NCBI RefSeq assembly: GCF_964204865.1
Contig: NC_135253.1
Location: 21,178,001 to 21,242,000 of the forward strand
DNA from: Styela clava
Taxonomy: Eukaryota; Chordata; Ascidiacea; Stolidobranchia; Styelidae
Reading direction: 5' to 3'
Length of the DNA stretch: 64,000 nt
Shown: one piece after another, positions 46,921 to 58,969 of the stretch
Numbering within the stretch: the stretch's first letter is position 1
Layout: each line of letters opens with the position of its first letter
Translations under genes and position numbers: made by a program
Notes under the pieces: model-generated
The model's database searches: none
What the model saw: the letters and a program-made list of their open reading frames with translations, nothing else
What the model was told of the DNA's origin: nothing

Positions 46921-47973
46921 TAAATACACAAATCTCTCAATCATAAGTACAGATATAAAAGAATACATGTATTAAATCTTGCCATCAACATTACTAGTTG
47001 TTGCGTTCTATTGACAATCCGTTGAAAAATAAATATTTCAAACAATAAGAGGAATTTACACTCGTTACAAGAAATTTGTGGAATTTTATTTAAGTTACGC
47101 GTCATGAGTAAACAACTTTAATAATTTTTAGTAAATTTGCCTTATTGTCTACGGCCCGCCTTGAAAATAACTTAAAACAAGTTCCGACATGTGTGCTCGA
47201 TATAGAACAGTTTTCATAAGTCATTAAACTTTGTGAGGACACGTTCGCCCATATGTCTGCGAAAATATTTGCCCAGACAATGAGACTTGAGGAAACTATA
47301 TAGGGCAGTGGTTCTTAAACTTTTTAGCCGCGCCCCCCTTCGGGAAATCTTACATACTTCAGTGGTTGAAGATTGATTTTTTTGCCAGAAAGCTATTACC
47401 TTCATTCATTTCAAATATACCGGTGAGCATGGGATTCATTTTTTTGTGTGCTTGTGTAGCTTGGTTGTAAAACTCATCTATGATCGTCATAACGCGACAA
47501 AAATCAATCCGTTCTCATTGCTATGAAGTCACACGTTGAACCAAATTTTTTTCTACCGTTGAACATTTTCGTACATTTGTAATCGTACTAACTGTCATAT
47601 ACAATTTTTTAACATTCACTAAACGTAACGTTTCTTAAAGAATTATTGCTGCATGAACTTATAACAAGAATATATTTCCGCAATATTATTTGAAAGTGTT
47701 TGTATTAAGAAATATGTTGTTTGCGCTGTTCTTAATGGCCTGACCAGAAACATACAGTCTGTTTTAAAACGTAGATCAGATAACTTTTATTCAAAGTCTA
47801 AAAGCCGTGGCATGGCAACATAAACCTCATTAATTTTGTCACACGATGTCGCCATTTTAGTTTCATGATTGTTTCAGACGGGTGTCAGCACATTTGCGAC
47901 TACGTACCTTTTATACCCGACGACATTCGCATCCATACATTTCCACCCATGCGGGTGCATCTACCCTAGACCC

Positions 47974-48050
47974 AGTGGCGTGTCTAGAGGGGGCGGAAGG
48001 GGCAGCCGCCCCGGGCAGCACGTTGTAGGGGGCAGCAAAACCACGCTGTA
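47974..48050 (+). repeat. CAGTGGCGTGTCTAGAG terminus with GC-rich subterminal sequence
   Basis: CAGTGGCGTGTCTAGAGGGG followed by CAGCCGCCCCGGGCAGCA is the usual form of one end of a widespread class of non-autonomous DNA elements. No matching right end found. It abuts the end of the third large tandem unit. Confidence 0.5.
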
Positions 48051-48589
48051 GAGTAGGCATTGTTATACATGTTTTCCCCGATGTTTATTAAATCAAAAGA
48101 TGATATTATGTGTGATTGACTGTGATGATGGAGAGTCAACGATGAATGTTTTTCCGACCATTGACTCTAGAATAGGAATTTTCTTAACGTTTCCATGATA
48201 TTACAGTGTCTGCATGACGCCATGGAACCTTGATTCATCTTAAATTGATTATGAGAGTTAGATCAGGGTTGCTCAAATGCGAGAGCACAGAATACTTTTC
48301 TAATTGCTTGCTCGGGTTGCTTTTATATCGAATCGAGAACTACACACAAATACACAGATTGTGTATAATTAGCAGAAATTAAAAACAATATCATAAGTAT
48401 GCTAAAAATACCCTAATAAAATGAAATCCAAGATTCCCATTTGTGAAGCTGTCCAACATATCCAATTCCATTGGATGTGTCTTGACATAATGTATTGAAG
48501 ACCCGCCACACTGTAGCATGCTTTTTCGATTAATGTCGAAATTATCCTTCGAATTTGACAATGTTTAGCGAAGGCCCTACTGATTTTCA

Positions 48590-51500
48590 CGGAAAAGTTG
48601 AGGCTTTACTAACATGTTAATATTGGTGAATACCCGGTCAAGTCTGTCAGGCAATTTCTATTCTGAGGTGGAATGCCGTGGCTTGATATCATGGTAGTCA
48701 TTATATTAGGTCATAAGAAGTCGCCATTTGAGTAAAACTCCATGAATAATCAAGGCGATAACGGCTTACCTATTTGTTTTAAATCAGAAAATATGGAAGC
48801 AGTTTTAAATTTGGATTTTTGAATATACACGCGTAAATGGAGGTTCACGCGCAATGGAGGTTCACGCAAATTAGTATATAGTCCAGAAACACCAGTTGAA
48901 TATTGATGGCTATGCCCCGTCCTCGAGGGGTTGTTAACAATTTTGTAGAAAACGTTCTAGGAATTTCTACTTCCAGCACAATTGTTAGCTAGTCGTTTCC
49001 TGCATAATGAGTTTTGCAAGAACTGCTTCAATTTAGTTTATTGTTTTCAATAAGTAGTCGTTTTCTGCATAAGACGTTTTGCAAGAATTGCTTCAATATA
49101 AAATTATTTTAGGATGTAAAATTGCCTGTAAAGTATTTACAAACATTTTTCGCGCAAGCTAAACGACGTCAACATTTTGAGAAAACTTCTTCAAATACCG
49201 TTGTTCTGAAAAATAAATGTAAATAAGATATTTGTTTTATATAACTGAGTTTCATCTTCCTAATTTTTTTATTTGCCGCAGATTTTGTTTATGCAATCGT
49301 TGTTTCTTCAATATTATTTTATTTCCAACCTAACTACGTGAGTTCATTTAATTTATTTAAACAAAGACTGGAGAAAGACTAAAAACATATAATAATTATC
49401 ACTTTTCAAATAATTACCCAATGTTCAAGCCTGATAATATGTAGAATCGTTTGCTCTTATTGAAGTTCTATATTCCTAATTTCTATATTTTTTATTTTTC
49501 GCCGATTTTTTTTTTATGCGACTCTTGTTTTTTTAATAATATTTTATTTCTGTCTGAATTCCGTGAGTTCATTTAATTTAAACAAACCTATGTAGAAAGA
49601 CTATATATTCTTAATACATCGAGCAGGGAACATCAGTTTGTTCGCTGGGTAAGAGGCAGCTCATCGAGTACAGAGTAGAATAGTTAGTTTTAAATCTCTT
49701 TCTGTACATGAACGTAATCAGCAAAAAATATTCACAAGTTTTTGAATTTCCTGCTTTTTTTTCAAACAACCATCTGTATTTCATACGACTTTTCAGAGGC
49801 GTTCCGCTCTAAATAAAGCTCTGTTCGAGCAGTCACTATAGCGAACTTCCTACATTCTTCAAGTTATATTATTTTCAATTCAACATTTTATCTAGTTTTG
49901 AGAAAAACCCTTTAAACCTTCAACACTTATAAGTCAATATGCGGGGATTTATTGTATTGATCATGCTGTCGGCTGCTGTAATGTTGACATTATCTGAGGA
50001 AGTAGAATACGAAGAATCAGGTCTGGGCGATAGTTTGCTGGATTATATTTATCCATTAAATTTTCCATATTTGAATGCATAGAATAATTTAAACAAAAAG
50101 AACATACAAAGCTTTGTCTCGTGTTTCGAGACATCATTCATACTTATGTCCAAAATCCGTTGTTCATTTATCAATGTCAAACGCCTACCTGAACTCTAAG
50201 TTTCGTTAAAAACTTTCATATGAGTAGAGGCACCCGCTGCAACACATATATATATACCTTGCAGTAAAATTTCTATATCGCAGATGCCGTGATTTAAATG
50301 AATTGTTTCACTCCATACATCTTTTCCATATTCAATAGAATCCCAAATCAGATGTAATTGAAACTATCGATCGCCAATTATTCCGAATGACCGATGTTTG
50401 TCTTATCAAATCGTCGTGAACAACTTAGTTACGGAATATTTCTAATTTGTTTTTTATTTTATTCAGACTGTGTAGAAAACAAAGATTGTGATGATGGAGA
50501 ATTTTGCGATTCAGAATATGACTGCATAGGTAAATTCTAATATGATTGGGTTGAAAATGATCAAATGAAAATCGTATATAAAATATAGCTTATTTCGGTT
50601 CAAAAATTATTTTATAGTGCGGTACTAATATCATTTACATCCTATCACACAAACCAATGCAATTGTCAAAAAATTGGACGCTACTCAACATTCTACTATT
50701 AGAGTCTCAATTAAATTAAAGATCGACCATTTTCATATTCAGAATATATCAATCGCGTCGATCACCACTTATTGCACTACGATATTAGGTTTGCCTGATT
50801 GTTCCAAATGTATCATTTTTAATATATTTCTTATCTGTCTTCAACGCAGAATGTTTGGACGACGACGACTGTGTGTCTCCATTATTTTGCGGAGCATTCC
50901 ACTTATGTTATCAAAGAGGTAAATTTTATTATTATGAAACAGAAATTTAAATTCCTACAATTACCATCGTCCCTCATTCGATACAAAGAAATAAATGTCA
51001 TTGATACTCCATCGCTAGCAGCATGCGGACCACTTTTGGGCTACATCATTGGTTTATAAATTCAACCACCAGTAAGTTTATTGTTGTCCAAACAAGATAG
51101 AGCCGAGTCTGTTATGTTCATACTCAACACTAAGCCATAAATCGAGTAAAAACTTCTTATTTTTGTTAAGCTCAACACAAAATCTGAACTGAGAGTCAAA
51201 ATTGTATTTTTTTCATAAATTCGCGCGACGAAGGAGATGAATATCTGAAATCATAACAGCAGACTCATGAAATGCTTTTCATTTTTTAGAAGATTGACTG
51301 ATGACCATGAATCATTCAGCGTTTTGCAAAGAGAAAAAATCAATGCAAACGGAGAAAATGAATTTGCTTAGAAAATATCCTACAACAGTATTGTTTGTAA
51401 TCTTTTTAATTGGCATTCGGACCATGTTAGAGGTCTTGGACGATCATGAAATAGCGTTAGAAAATTTATACATCCATGCGGGTGCGTAGCCTAAATTGTT

Positions 51501-51730
51501 CACCGGGGGGGCAGTGGAGTCTAAAATTTTCAATTGCCAAGTTAGAGAGTAACAGATAGCGGGCATTTTGCAGACAAATACAGAATGTCCAGAAATTTAT
51601 AACTAGATAACTATCGGGGTAATCAACGCCGAGTCGGGGAAGAGTCTTTCGTGTTTCTGTCAGCTTGTTGAGCGTGTGTTGTAAGTTTGTGATGATCGAG
51701 AAAGCAGCGTTTGTGACGATTCTATTCAGA
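48590..51730 (+). repeat. Segmental duplication, copy 2 (partner 19930-22720)
   Basis: Same order and orientation as the first copy, carrying the second cysteine-rich gene. Shared markers include CATCGAGCAGGGAACATCAG, GCGCGACGAAGGAGAT, ATTGGCATTCGGACCATGTT and ATCAACGCCGAGTCGG. Divergence is clear in introns and exons. Confidence 0.8.
49939..50918 (+). CDS. Small secreted cysteine-rich protein, paralogue 2 (3' end uncertain)
   Basis: Exons 49939-50020, 50467-50529 and 50850-50918, phase 1 throughout, matching the gene at 20897. Exon 1 encodes a signal peptide (MRGFIVLIMLSAAVMLTL), then an acidic EEVEYEES stretch that replaces the short end of paralogue 1. Its donor is GTCTGG, weaker than the others. 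Exon 2 encodes CVENKDCDDGEFC and a further C, exon 3 CLDDDDCVSPLFC and a further C: the same two modules. Cysteines are kept while intervening residues differ strongly and shift to acidic ones, suggesting relaxed or diversifying change outside the scaffold. A possible last exon, after ATTTCAG near 51957, joins in phase, adds about 22 residues with one cysteine and stops at 52021. I give that low weight. Confidence 0.72.
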
Positions 51731-52021
51731 CTAATCCGTTTCCTTCAATGCCAAGTGGTTGAATAGTTTGAACGAATGGTTGTTTTTAAATGTAAACCCA
51801 GTTCGTGGGTTTTAACTTGCTCCCAATATAGGAAAAGTAATGAGAATAATTGTCCGGTAAAATATAGGAAGAAAGAGCCTAGGATTAAAGATCGGGGAAA
51901 CATTCATTTCGTGCGGATGATACACGTTAGCAAAGTCTCATTTCTCAACATTTCAGGCGCCCCTGCTGCCGAATTTTGTCAGTTCAAGGTTACTAACGTT
52001 GAAAAAGAAGGGCGTGTCTGA

Positions 52022-52819
52022 TTGGACTGTTCTCGATTAGCTGGTGCCGCCGACGTCACGTGGCACACCCACAGCTGGAAGCGCGGTGTATCGTTAGTAC
52101 TTAGCAAGGTGACTATAACACAAGTGAGGACAACCATTGGTAACGTTATGAGCGCTTGTGTGACGTCACACCCGCCATTTTGGGTTTAGAGTTTTATCGC
52201 TGTATCCTGTGTACACCCAACTAAGTGATTTAAACCTGCGATCTGCGATCATTAAACAGTTGAATAAAAAAAACGATGCTCAATAATTCAGACCAAACAT
52301 TCGCAGCAGCAAGTGAAAGTGTCGATAGTTATCCATCTTATTATCCCGTGTGAGTTATGCAACTTCGAAACCTCATATCTCACTAACCTTATATTATATT
52401 TAGACAAGTTGTTTGAGAAACAATCTAGAAATCTAATTATAATTATGAGGTGGAGATAAAATGTCGCGATTATCGTACAAACATCGGCAAAATTGAGAAG
52501 CGTGAAATTTTTTTGAAAAAGCCTTCGAATTAAATAACAAAAACTTCGATTTGTCCTTGTTTTAACATGGACCTTTTTTCGAATGGTATCATTAGATTGA
52601 ATTTATCCTGCATGAGTAAAATTGTATAAGGTATTTTATTCAATGTTTTCCAATTCTTCACATGTCCGCTGCGCGAACTTGAGTTAAACAACGACGTTCC
52701 CCAATTACTTCGTCACGCAGCGGCGTTTCGCAATTATGTTGCATCGTAGAAGTTCTGCGTTCCTTACTAAAAATACATATCGCTTTAACTCGCAAGTGTG
52801 AAACGTCATTAACCTGAAG
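52022..52819. other. No gene seen
   Basis: AT-rich spacer between the duplicated block and the hAT element. Contains a GACGTCACGTGG palindromic stretch near 52055. Confidence 0.4.
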
Positions 52820-53884
52820 CAGAGTTCCCCAACACGGCCGGCGTCAGGGTTGAGATTTGTCCAGAAAAAAACTAAAATAGTACGATGTCAACTATGAGTT
52901 TTATCGTGTTATTTAACATCAAGAGTCCGGTACGATAAACTGAGAAACGTAAAACAAAAATTTCCCACTGTTATTCCACTTCAACACGTTCACATTTTAC
53001 TCTATTGTAATACAACACAATAATTAAGTTGTAGATTGAATCATTGACGAAATAAACAAGTTCCGGCAGATCATTGAAGTGTGATGTTATTATCATTAAT
53101 TCTGCATATGTGCAGATAAAGCAAAACTAGAATATTATAAACTTTTTATAAAAAAGTAAATGTTCAAGAAGCGTAAATGTTGGGAAGAGCACAGAATATT
53201 TCAAGAGAAATGGGAGGATATGTATTTTGTATTAAATTATAATACCGAGGATCAGTGTCTCATATGTTTTGCAATTATTGCTGTTCGGAAGGAATGCAAC
53301 ATTCGATGACATTACGACTCATTACGCAGGGGGAAAACACCATCCCTATACTGAAACAATTCGTCATGAGAAGGCATCGCAATTAAAATTTTCACTGATG
53401 AAACAGAGAATTTTTTTCAGACGTAAACGAAACTTGTGAAGCTTCAGTGAAAGCAAGCTTCTCCATAAGTGAGATGATTGCGAAATAGTCGCGTTCTTTC
53501 GTTGAAGGAAGCTTTATTAAAGAGTTTATGTTGAAGGCCTGTGAAGTAATAGCAGCATTATTTTGTTTCAACAATTAAAGGTGACAAATCAGCCTTTCGC
53601 TCACGACTAACAGACGAGCGTTTGCATGCTGTCTTACGACTAGCAAACCAACGTAACATCGAGTCTCTCATCGCTACAAAAGGGTGCCAAATATTCAGCA
53701 CAAGTAAATGAATATGAATTGTCTCGTTTTGTGTAAGATTCAAGTATAATTTCAACAAATATACTCGGATTTCGTTCGTTATTTTTTGTGTATGAATTTT
53801 GTACCTAATTTGTTGATTTGTGGCCCGCGTCGTCGATTAATTTCACAAAGTGGCCTGTGACGTATATTGAGTTGGAGACCCCTG
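52820..53884 (+). mobile_element. Internally deleted hAT element
   Basis: Ends CAGAGTTCCCCAACACGG and CAGGGGTCTCCAACTCAA (minus) enclose 1065 bp with transposase remnants. The flanking 8-mers acctgaag and atccaaaa no longer match well, so the insertion is old. Confidence 0.8.
53160..53740 (+). pseudogene. hAT transposase remnant with BED-type zinc finger
   Basis: Plus-strand coding fragments read KRKCWEEHRIFQEKWEDMYF, then CLICFAIIAVRKECNIR and, past an in-frame TGA, HYDSLRR: a BED-like finger with its CxxC. After a frameshift comes HEKASQLKFSLMKQ. Then EASVKASFSISEMIAK, a stop, and FVEGSFIKEFMLKACE, typical of hAT transposases of the EPM2AIP1/ZBED5-related type. The catalytic middle is deleted. 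Near 53608 the frame resumes with LTDERLHAVLRLANQ, the family's C-terminal region. Stops, a frameshift and a large deletion show it is dead. The minus-strand frames here are shadows. Confidence 0.85.
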
Positions 53885-53961
53885 ATCCAAAACATACGTT
53901 TAAAGCAGATAATATTTGAACTGGTATCGGGATACCTGTTCATATCATGCCAAACGTTTAA

Positions 53962-54020
53962 AGCATCGTTTCCCAACCTTTTTTGGTCGCGGACTATTTT
54001 CTCACCCGCGAAAACCTTTG
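53962..54020 (+). repeat. hAT-like terminus fragment
   Basis: ATCGTTTCCCAACCTTTTTT followed by GGTCGCGGACTATTTT has the form of the CAG(N)GGTTCCCAA hAT ends elsewhere in the window. No right end identified. Confidence 0.4.
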
Positions 54021-55051
54021 CGGACTCAACGTGCGTTTGTTGCAACCTGTGCGAAGAAGCAATAAAATCAAATACAACAGGATTGTAACGAATTTTAAAA
54101 ACGGAAATTCGCCACAATTACGCGTTCGGAAAAAGAGCCGACTTTTTCAGTGTATAATTGGCTTTCTGTCGCACAATATTCAATCCAATGTTTTTCTATA
54201 TTAATTTAATTGTGTTAATGGTAACTCGCGGTTGCGTCGACTTACGACAAGGTGAAAGCATTTCTACTCAGAAAATATCTTTACAATCCGTGGACACAAA
54301 AATGCGTGGTAAGGGGCCCGAATATATTTTGTTTTGATTCCTTTTTTTTTGTAAATTTCACAAATCTGAGCTGTTCGTACAACACTTACTAGTACTGTAC
54401 GGCGTACCAATGTTGAGGCAGTAAAGCAAACAATTCTAAGAGAGGATGCCCTGGTATACGTATACTACGGTAGCACCCAAAATTTGGCGTTTTGCAATTT
54501 CTAAAAAAGCGTTTTTAATCGGTCCCGGATCATCATAAAACGAAACTTATGGCGCTTTTCAATTTGGAAAATTCGGGTTGTCACCCTCTATCGACGCGTG
54601 TGCTGACTTGTGTGTTTTCGTCGAAAATTCGTGAGTGAGTTGTGAAATCCAATCGTTTGATTTGAAGCTGAAGAAATATTCAAAGGCAAAGCCTTATTTT
54701 ACTAAGGCCATTGAAGCTAAACAAAGTGCTACCGATTCTAAGGATGCAAATGAGAAAAAGAAATCAATTAAAGTATCGAAAAATGAGCAGAAATACACTT
54801 GTGCAAAATTAATTAGATGATTTGTTGAATATTTTTAGAATTAAACCAACCCTATAATTTTACTTGAAATAGTATCTGGTTTTTTAGTATATTTTCACAA
54901 TTTCTGATTGAGATTTTGATTTCTTTCATTTTCATTAAATTATTTTTCAAATTGTTAGAAAACCCCTAATAATTCGAGTGATTTACTTTTCTGTTTTTGC
55001 ATTTGCAACAACTGATTTTAAGGAGGAATAGGTCGCTGGATGGCGATTATT
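54021..55051. other. No gene seen
   Basis: A lysine-rich 61-aa frame at 54635-54820 (SKAKPYFTKAIEAKQ) is the only protein-like stretch. It has no domain I recognise and no exon context. Confidence 0.35.
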
Positions 55052-55161
55052 TAGTACTACTGGAGTATGCGCACCAAGATGTCGCACAACTTGAACCCTA
55101 ACCTGGTACATAACCTAGTTTCAGGTTGTGCGCCATCTTTGTGCGCATACTTCAGGAGGTT
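55052..55161. mobile_element. 110-bp palindromic MITE (copy 1)
   Basis: Arms TGGAGTATGCGCACCAAGAT and CTGAAGTATGCGCACAAAGA (minus) each continue into a CGCACAAC(C/T)TGAA segment, making a near-complete hairpin. Flanked by perfect 8-bp copies cgattatt at 55044-55051 and 55162-55169. Relatives at 56668 and 62767. Confidence 0.88.
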
Positions 55162-55169
55162 CGATTATT

Positions 55170-56667
55170 TTTATTGTAACTAGTTTTTGAGTCCTACGAG
55201 GCGCAATTTTTCACCCAACCTGCTGTTCATATTAATACATGGGAACGTCTCTATATGACGTATGGGATAACTATTATATGACAAAGGGCTATTACTTTTA
55301 TTTTGCTAGACCTACGGTTTTACTGTTTTATTTTTATTCAAAGGTGGATATCAAATACTACTGTTCTGGATTTATTAATGGAAACACTTTTTATGCCATA
55401 TGGGAGATGCATCCAGCATGCTACCTTTATTTCTTATATTTTGTCTTAAGACCCAGAGTTTCTACTCCAATTTCAGAGTTTTACTCAAAATCATGGCGCA
55501 CTTTTAGATGTCATATGGGATTTGTTATTGAGTGAATTAAATTTTTGTATCGTATTTTGTCTTCCTTTAATTATTTTCGTAATTTGAGTGATTTACTTTT
55601 GTTTTTTTGCATTTAATGAACTCAGATAGACTTTTAAACCTTTTGTGAGTCCCACAGAGAGTAATATTCCCTCCAAAGTTTTATTACATTGATATTTTGA
55701 TTTTTTTTTTTAAGTCATTCGGGACTTTCTTGTTTTGGAAATAATTTCAAGAAAGATGTTACTTTGATTTTTCAAATTTCTTTCGTTTTGTTTTAATTTG
55801 GGAACACTCGTATATGGTAACCTTTCTATTTTGAGGAAGTCTCTAGAAAGCTATCACATTATTTTTTTACTTAGTCTTTTCAGGCACGAATCTACACTAA
55901 AAATATTACTGTTTTATTTGAATTCATGTGAACCATTCATATACTAGAAGTCCCTAGAAGTCAATTATCTTATGGAACAAAATCACTAAATGAAGTGAAC
56001 TATTCTATTATATATATTTCTAATTGAGTGAGTGGAGTGACTTTGTATTTTATCTTCATTTCTTCCTACTCTATCTCAGGCTATAGCCTACATCAGGGGT
56101 GGTCAACCTGTTTTCGACCGCGATCGTACGCCTTCGACCCGGTTAAAATTCAAATAACTGATGTATTGGTGACCCATGTTTGGCCGAATATAGATTGTAC
56201 ACATCCATTAGGTCGTTCTGTTAGCTTATCCCCGTGATTTCTTAGTGTTATGTGCAAGTCGCACTCGCGCTTTCGTACAGTTTAAGTAATTAAGTAATCC
56301 ATGATGTGTGTATAAATAGGTATCATAGAAATATTGATAAAAAAGTTTTATAATATAAGTAATACTACAGCAAATACAAAGCAAAATTCCTCCACAAAAA
56401 CGCAAAATGCCTCCTTGGGAAATAATTCCACGTTCGGGAAACGTTGCAGTAAATTCAAGTGTTGTAATCATGCAAAGTTGTATTGGTAAAAATAATATGG
56501 CAGTGAAATGAACATTAATACATAAAACTAATAGGTATGTATATAGAGATAGCAAGCAACATACAATTGAATAATTTGAAGGTTTTGTTAACCCAGTTAA
56601 AAACATAAAGAGTGACGAAAAAAAGAAACGCATAAATTTTTTGACTATCTTGTGGCATTTACAAGTC
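55170..56667. other. No gene seen
   Basis: T-rich DNA. A hAT-like terminus, CAGGGGTGGTCAACCTG, begins near 56094 without a partner. The 158-aa minus-strand frame at 56226-56702 starts inside the next MITE and is not convincing as a gene. Confidence 0.4.
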
Positions 56668-56778
56668 GGACCTCCAGAAGTATGCGCACCAAGATGGCGC
56701 ATAACCTGAACATAGTATGTGGCTACCGGTTATGATTCAGGTTGTGCGACATCTTGGTGCGCATACTTCTAGAGCACC
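56668..56778. mobile_element. 111-bp palindromic MITE (copy 2)
   Basis: GGACCTCCAGAAGTATGCGC and GGTGCTCTAGAAGTATGCGC (minus) ends, with CACCAAGATG(G/T)CGCA on both arms. The flanks tacaagtc and cacaagac match at six of eight. Same family as 55052 and 62767. Confidence 0.85.
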
Positions 56779-56955
56779 CACAAGACTATCAAACGGAAGC
56801 GGAAAACAAACAAAATTTTACACATAATTTGAATTGTAAAAATCAATTACTTTTACATAAATAAAATAACTTCATTCAACACTTGAACTTCTGTATGTAT
56901 ATGATAGTACTTAAAAGTTAGGATGCTTTTCACAAAAGTTATGCTCTTTCTAGAA

Positions 56956-57150
56956 CACCGGTTCTCAACATGTGGGTCACGGCCCGCTGCTGGGCCACCA
57001 AACAATTTTGAGGGAGGCACAGAACTATTGAAAACTGCTCGTTTTATTTGTGTTACCATCGTTAATTTTGATTGTAGTACTAATGATTGATGATGCTACA
57101 AAGTGGTAATTTCTAATTATTCACGAAAGAAAAACGTTTGTGAACCACTA
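56956..57150. mobile_element. 195-bp hAT-like MITE
   Basis: Begins CACCGGTTCTCAACATGTGG and ends (minus) TAGTGGTTCACAAACG. The flanks ttctagaa (56948-56955) and ctctagaa (57151-57158) match at seven of eight. Confidence 0.8.
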
Positions 57151-57574
57151 CTCTAGAATATGACCTGAATTGTTTTCTTTTTATTAATATTTGGGAGGAT
57201 GGATGGAGGGGAGGGGGGCTGTCACCTTTCTAGTACATACAGGAATATTCATTGAATCGGAATAGCCTATTATTCAACGTGTCATTCAATAATGAAGTTA
57301 GGTAAATTGCTGAATTTTACAATGTTAGAAGCACCATGTAATAGTAAAATAAAGAAAAGTGAAAACAATATGAAATTATTAAAAACTAGATTTGGTAAAC
57401 CATGATTGAATTTATTTTCAGAAATTTGAAAATTATTGAAAAACAAAGTCCCTCAAGTTCAACAAGTTATAGATCCTGGGTTAAAAACCCGAATCCACAA
57501 ACTCGTTAAATCCAACGTCCCTAGATCGCACCCAAATTTTAAATATACTCAAAAACATAGGATATCAAATTTTT

Positions 57575-57788
57575 GGCGCTCCAGAAATGTGTGTGCCAAT
57601 ATGGAAATAACTAATCTTGTTTTCCTACTTTAAATCAAGTTGTCTAAAGTGACTGCAACCCATGGGCAAGGGGTATATTGACTAGGCTAACACAGACAGT
57701 CCCCGAACTCGAAATATAACTAAAATAGGGATAATCGCAATAAAATTATTGTCCAACCCCAACCTGGTACACACACTACGGGGGTACC
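57575..57788 (+). mobile_element. hAT-like MITE, CCAATATGGAG family (copy 3)
   Basis: GGCGCTCCAGAAATGTGTGT, CCAATATGGAAATAACTAAT, GGCTAACACAGACAGTCCCC and ACACACTACGGGGGTACC occur in the family order. No coding content. Confidence 0.78.
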
Positions 57789-58969
57789 CTATTTTTTAGT
57801 AAAGACAAAAAATCATTCCACGCTTCTACTCTGTAGGAGCAGACAGTTAGACATTGGAAATTACTGCATTAAAATGGTCGATCATTTTCGATTCAAAATA
57901 GCAAATTTTGAAGGCGTTTCCACTCTGAGGGAAGATCAACACAAGAAGTCGCCGATAAGTAGGTACTAACTATGACCATGGGAAAATCAGAAACTTTCCA
58001 AAATTTAATACATCCGGGTTGGAACCTGGATTGGTGGCCATGGGATTTGAACTCCAGATCTGTTACGATGAGCAGCAACATATTTAGGTCTAATGCCTTG
58101 ACCATACAGCTCTCATCGTCTTGTAGCAGAAATTGTTTGAATAACGATGTTTGTGATCAGTCAGCGAAGGCAATCGGGATCAGGAATGCTTTTTCGTTTT
58201 AGTTCACTTGTCTTTCATAACTGCGTATCGTTTTCAATTTGCGCTGAATTTCCATTCTGAGTGTCATCATTCTGTACTTCATCTATGAAAAGTAATTTTT
58301 GTTCTCGTTATTGTTTTCGAACTAAATTGAAAGTTTATAGCAACGAGGGTAATTATGACTTCTATAAGGGAGTGGAATAAAATTTACAAATCGTGGAGTC
58401 TTAATACTAAAACCTGGCGTGTTAAAAAAAATGTAACGTTATGATGCACTTTTTAGTTGTTTGAAGATCCATAGCACATTTCTCAAAAGATAAAATTACC
58501 CCATACCGGTTTTCCGTAAATACTATTGGACTGAACGTGATGCGCAGCTTTAGGTTGGCGGTATATAAACTTGGCCCAAAATCTTTTGTCATCTAAGCAA
58601 GGATATAGATATAACTGTTGCCTCGAGGAAAAGGAGTGCCCATCAATCAAAAGAGAAGAAAACAAAAATAGTGTATAACGGTATTAAAACAAAATAATAC
58701 TTTTCTGAGAGTCTAATTAGCGCACTACCAGGATCAACTCCAAGTTAATACAAATTGAAAGATACAAAACTTAGAGGTATTCACTCGGAGTTTGAATACG
58801 TGCGCCCAATCCGCACACCACACACCAGAATAAAATTGCAGGAAGTTTGGATACTTAAAATAATATTTTTATATAATATTTTTCCTCTATATTCTTTCAA
58901 ACTGAAATGATCTTGGAAAAAAGAATTAACTTAAATACGCTGGTCACCGAAAGGTTATGTGACGAATTC
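57789..58969. other. No gene seen
   Basis: Short open frames only, none with motifs or splice support. Confidence 0.4.

Larger units (their letters stand above)
36240..47965 (+). repeat. Three diverged tandem copies of a multi-kb non-coding unit
   Basis: Collinear markers recur. GAGGCCCCT(G/A)G with GACATATCAG is at 36263 and 45610. CGCCGCCAGTGCGACTCGT is at 36894 and 46024. The TATACACATATATTAC stretch is near 37130 and 46335. ATGTATTAAATCT is at 37191, 41849 and 46968. AAACAACT after ATGAGTA is at 37310 and 47104. CAACATAGT with CAATCATTCAGATC is at 38170 and 44692. GCGACCCCCACAAC is at 39936 and 44874. TTGGTTGT(G/A)AAACT is at 40596, 45444 and 47460. GATGTCGCCATT or its variant is at 41043 and 47846. 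Units run about 36.2-41.75, 41.79-45.6 and 45.6-47.97 kb, the middle one enlarged by a hAT insertion. No protein is encoded consistently by all copies. Confidence 0.8.

Noticed and set aside
56226-56702. 158-aa minus-strand open frame with hydrophobic stretches
   Set aside because: Its start lies within the palindromic MITE at 56668-56778, and the rest is AT-rich sequence giving hydrophobic residues by composition. No motif or splice context.
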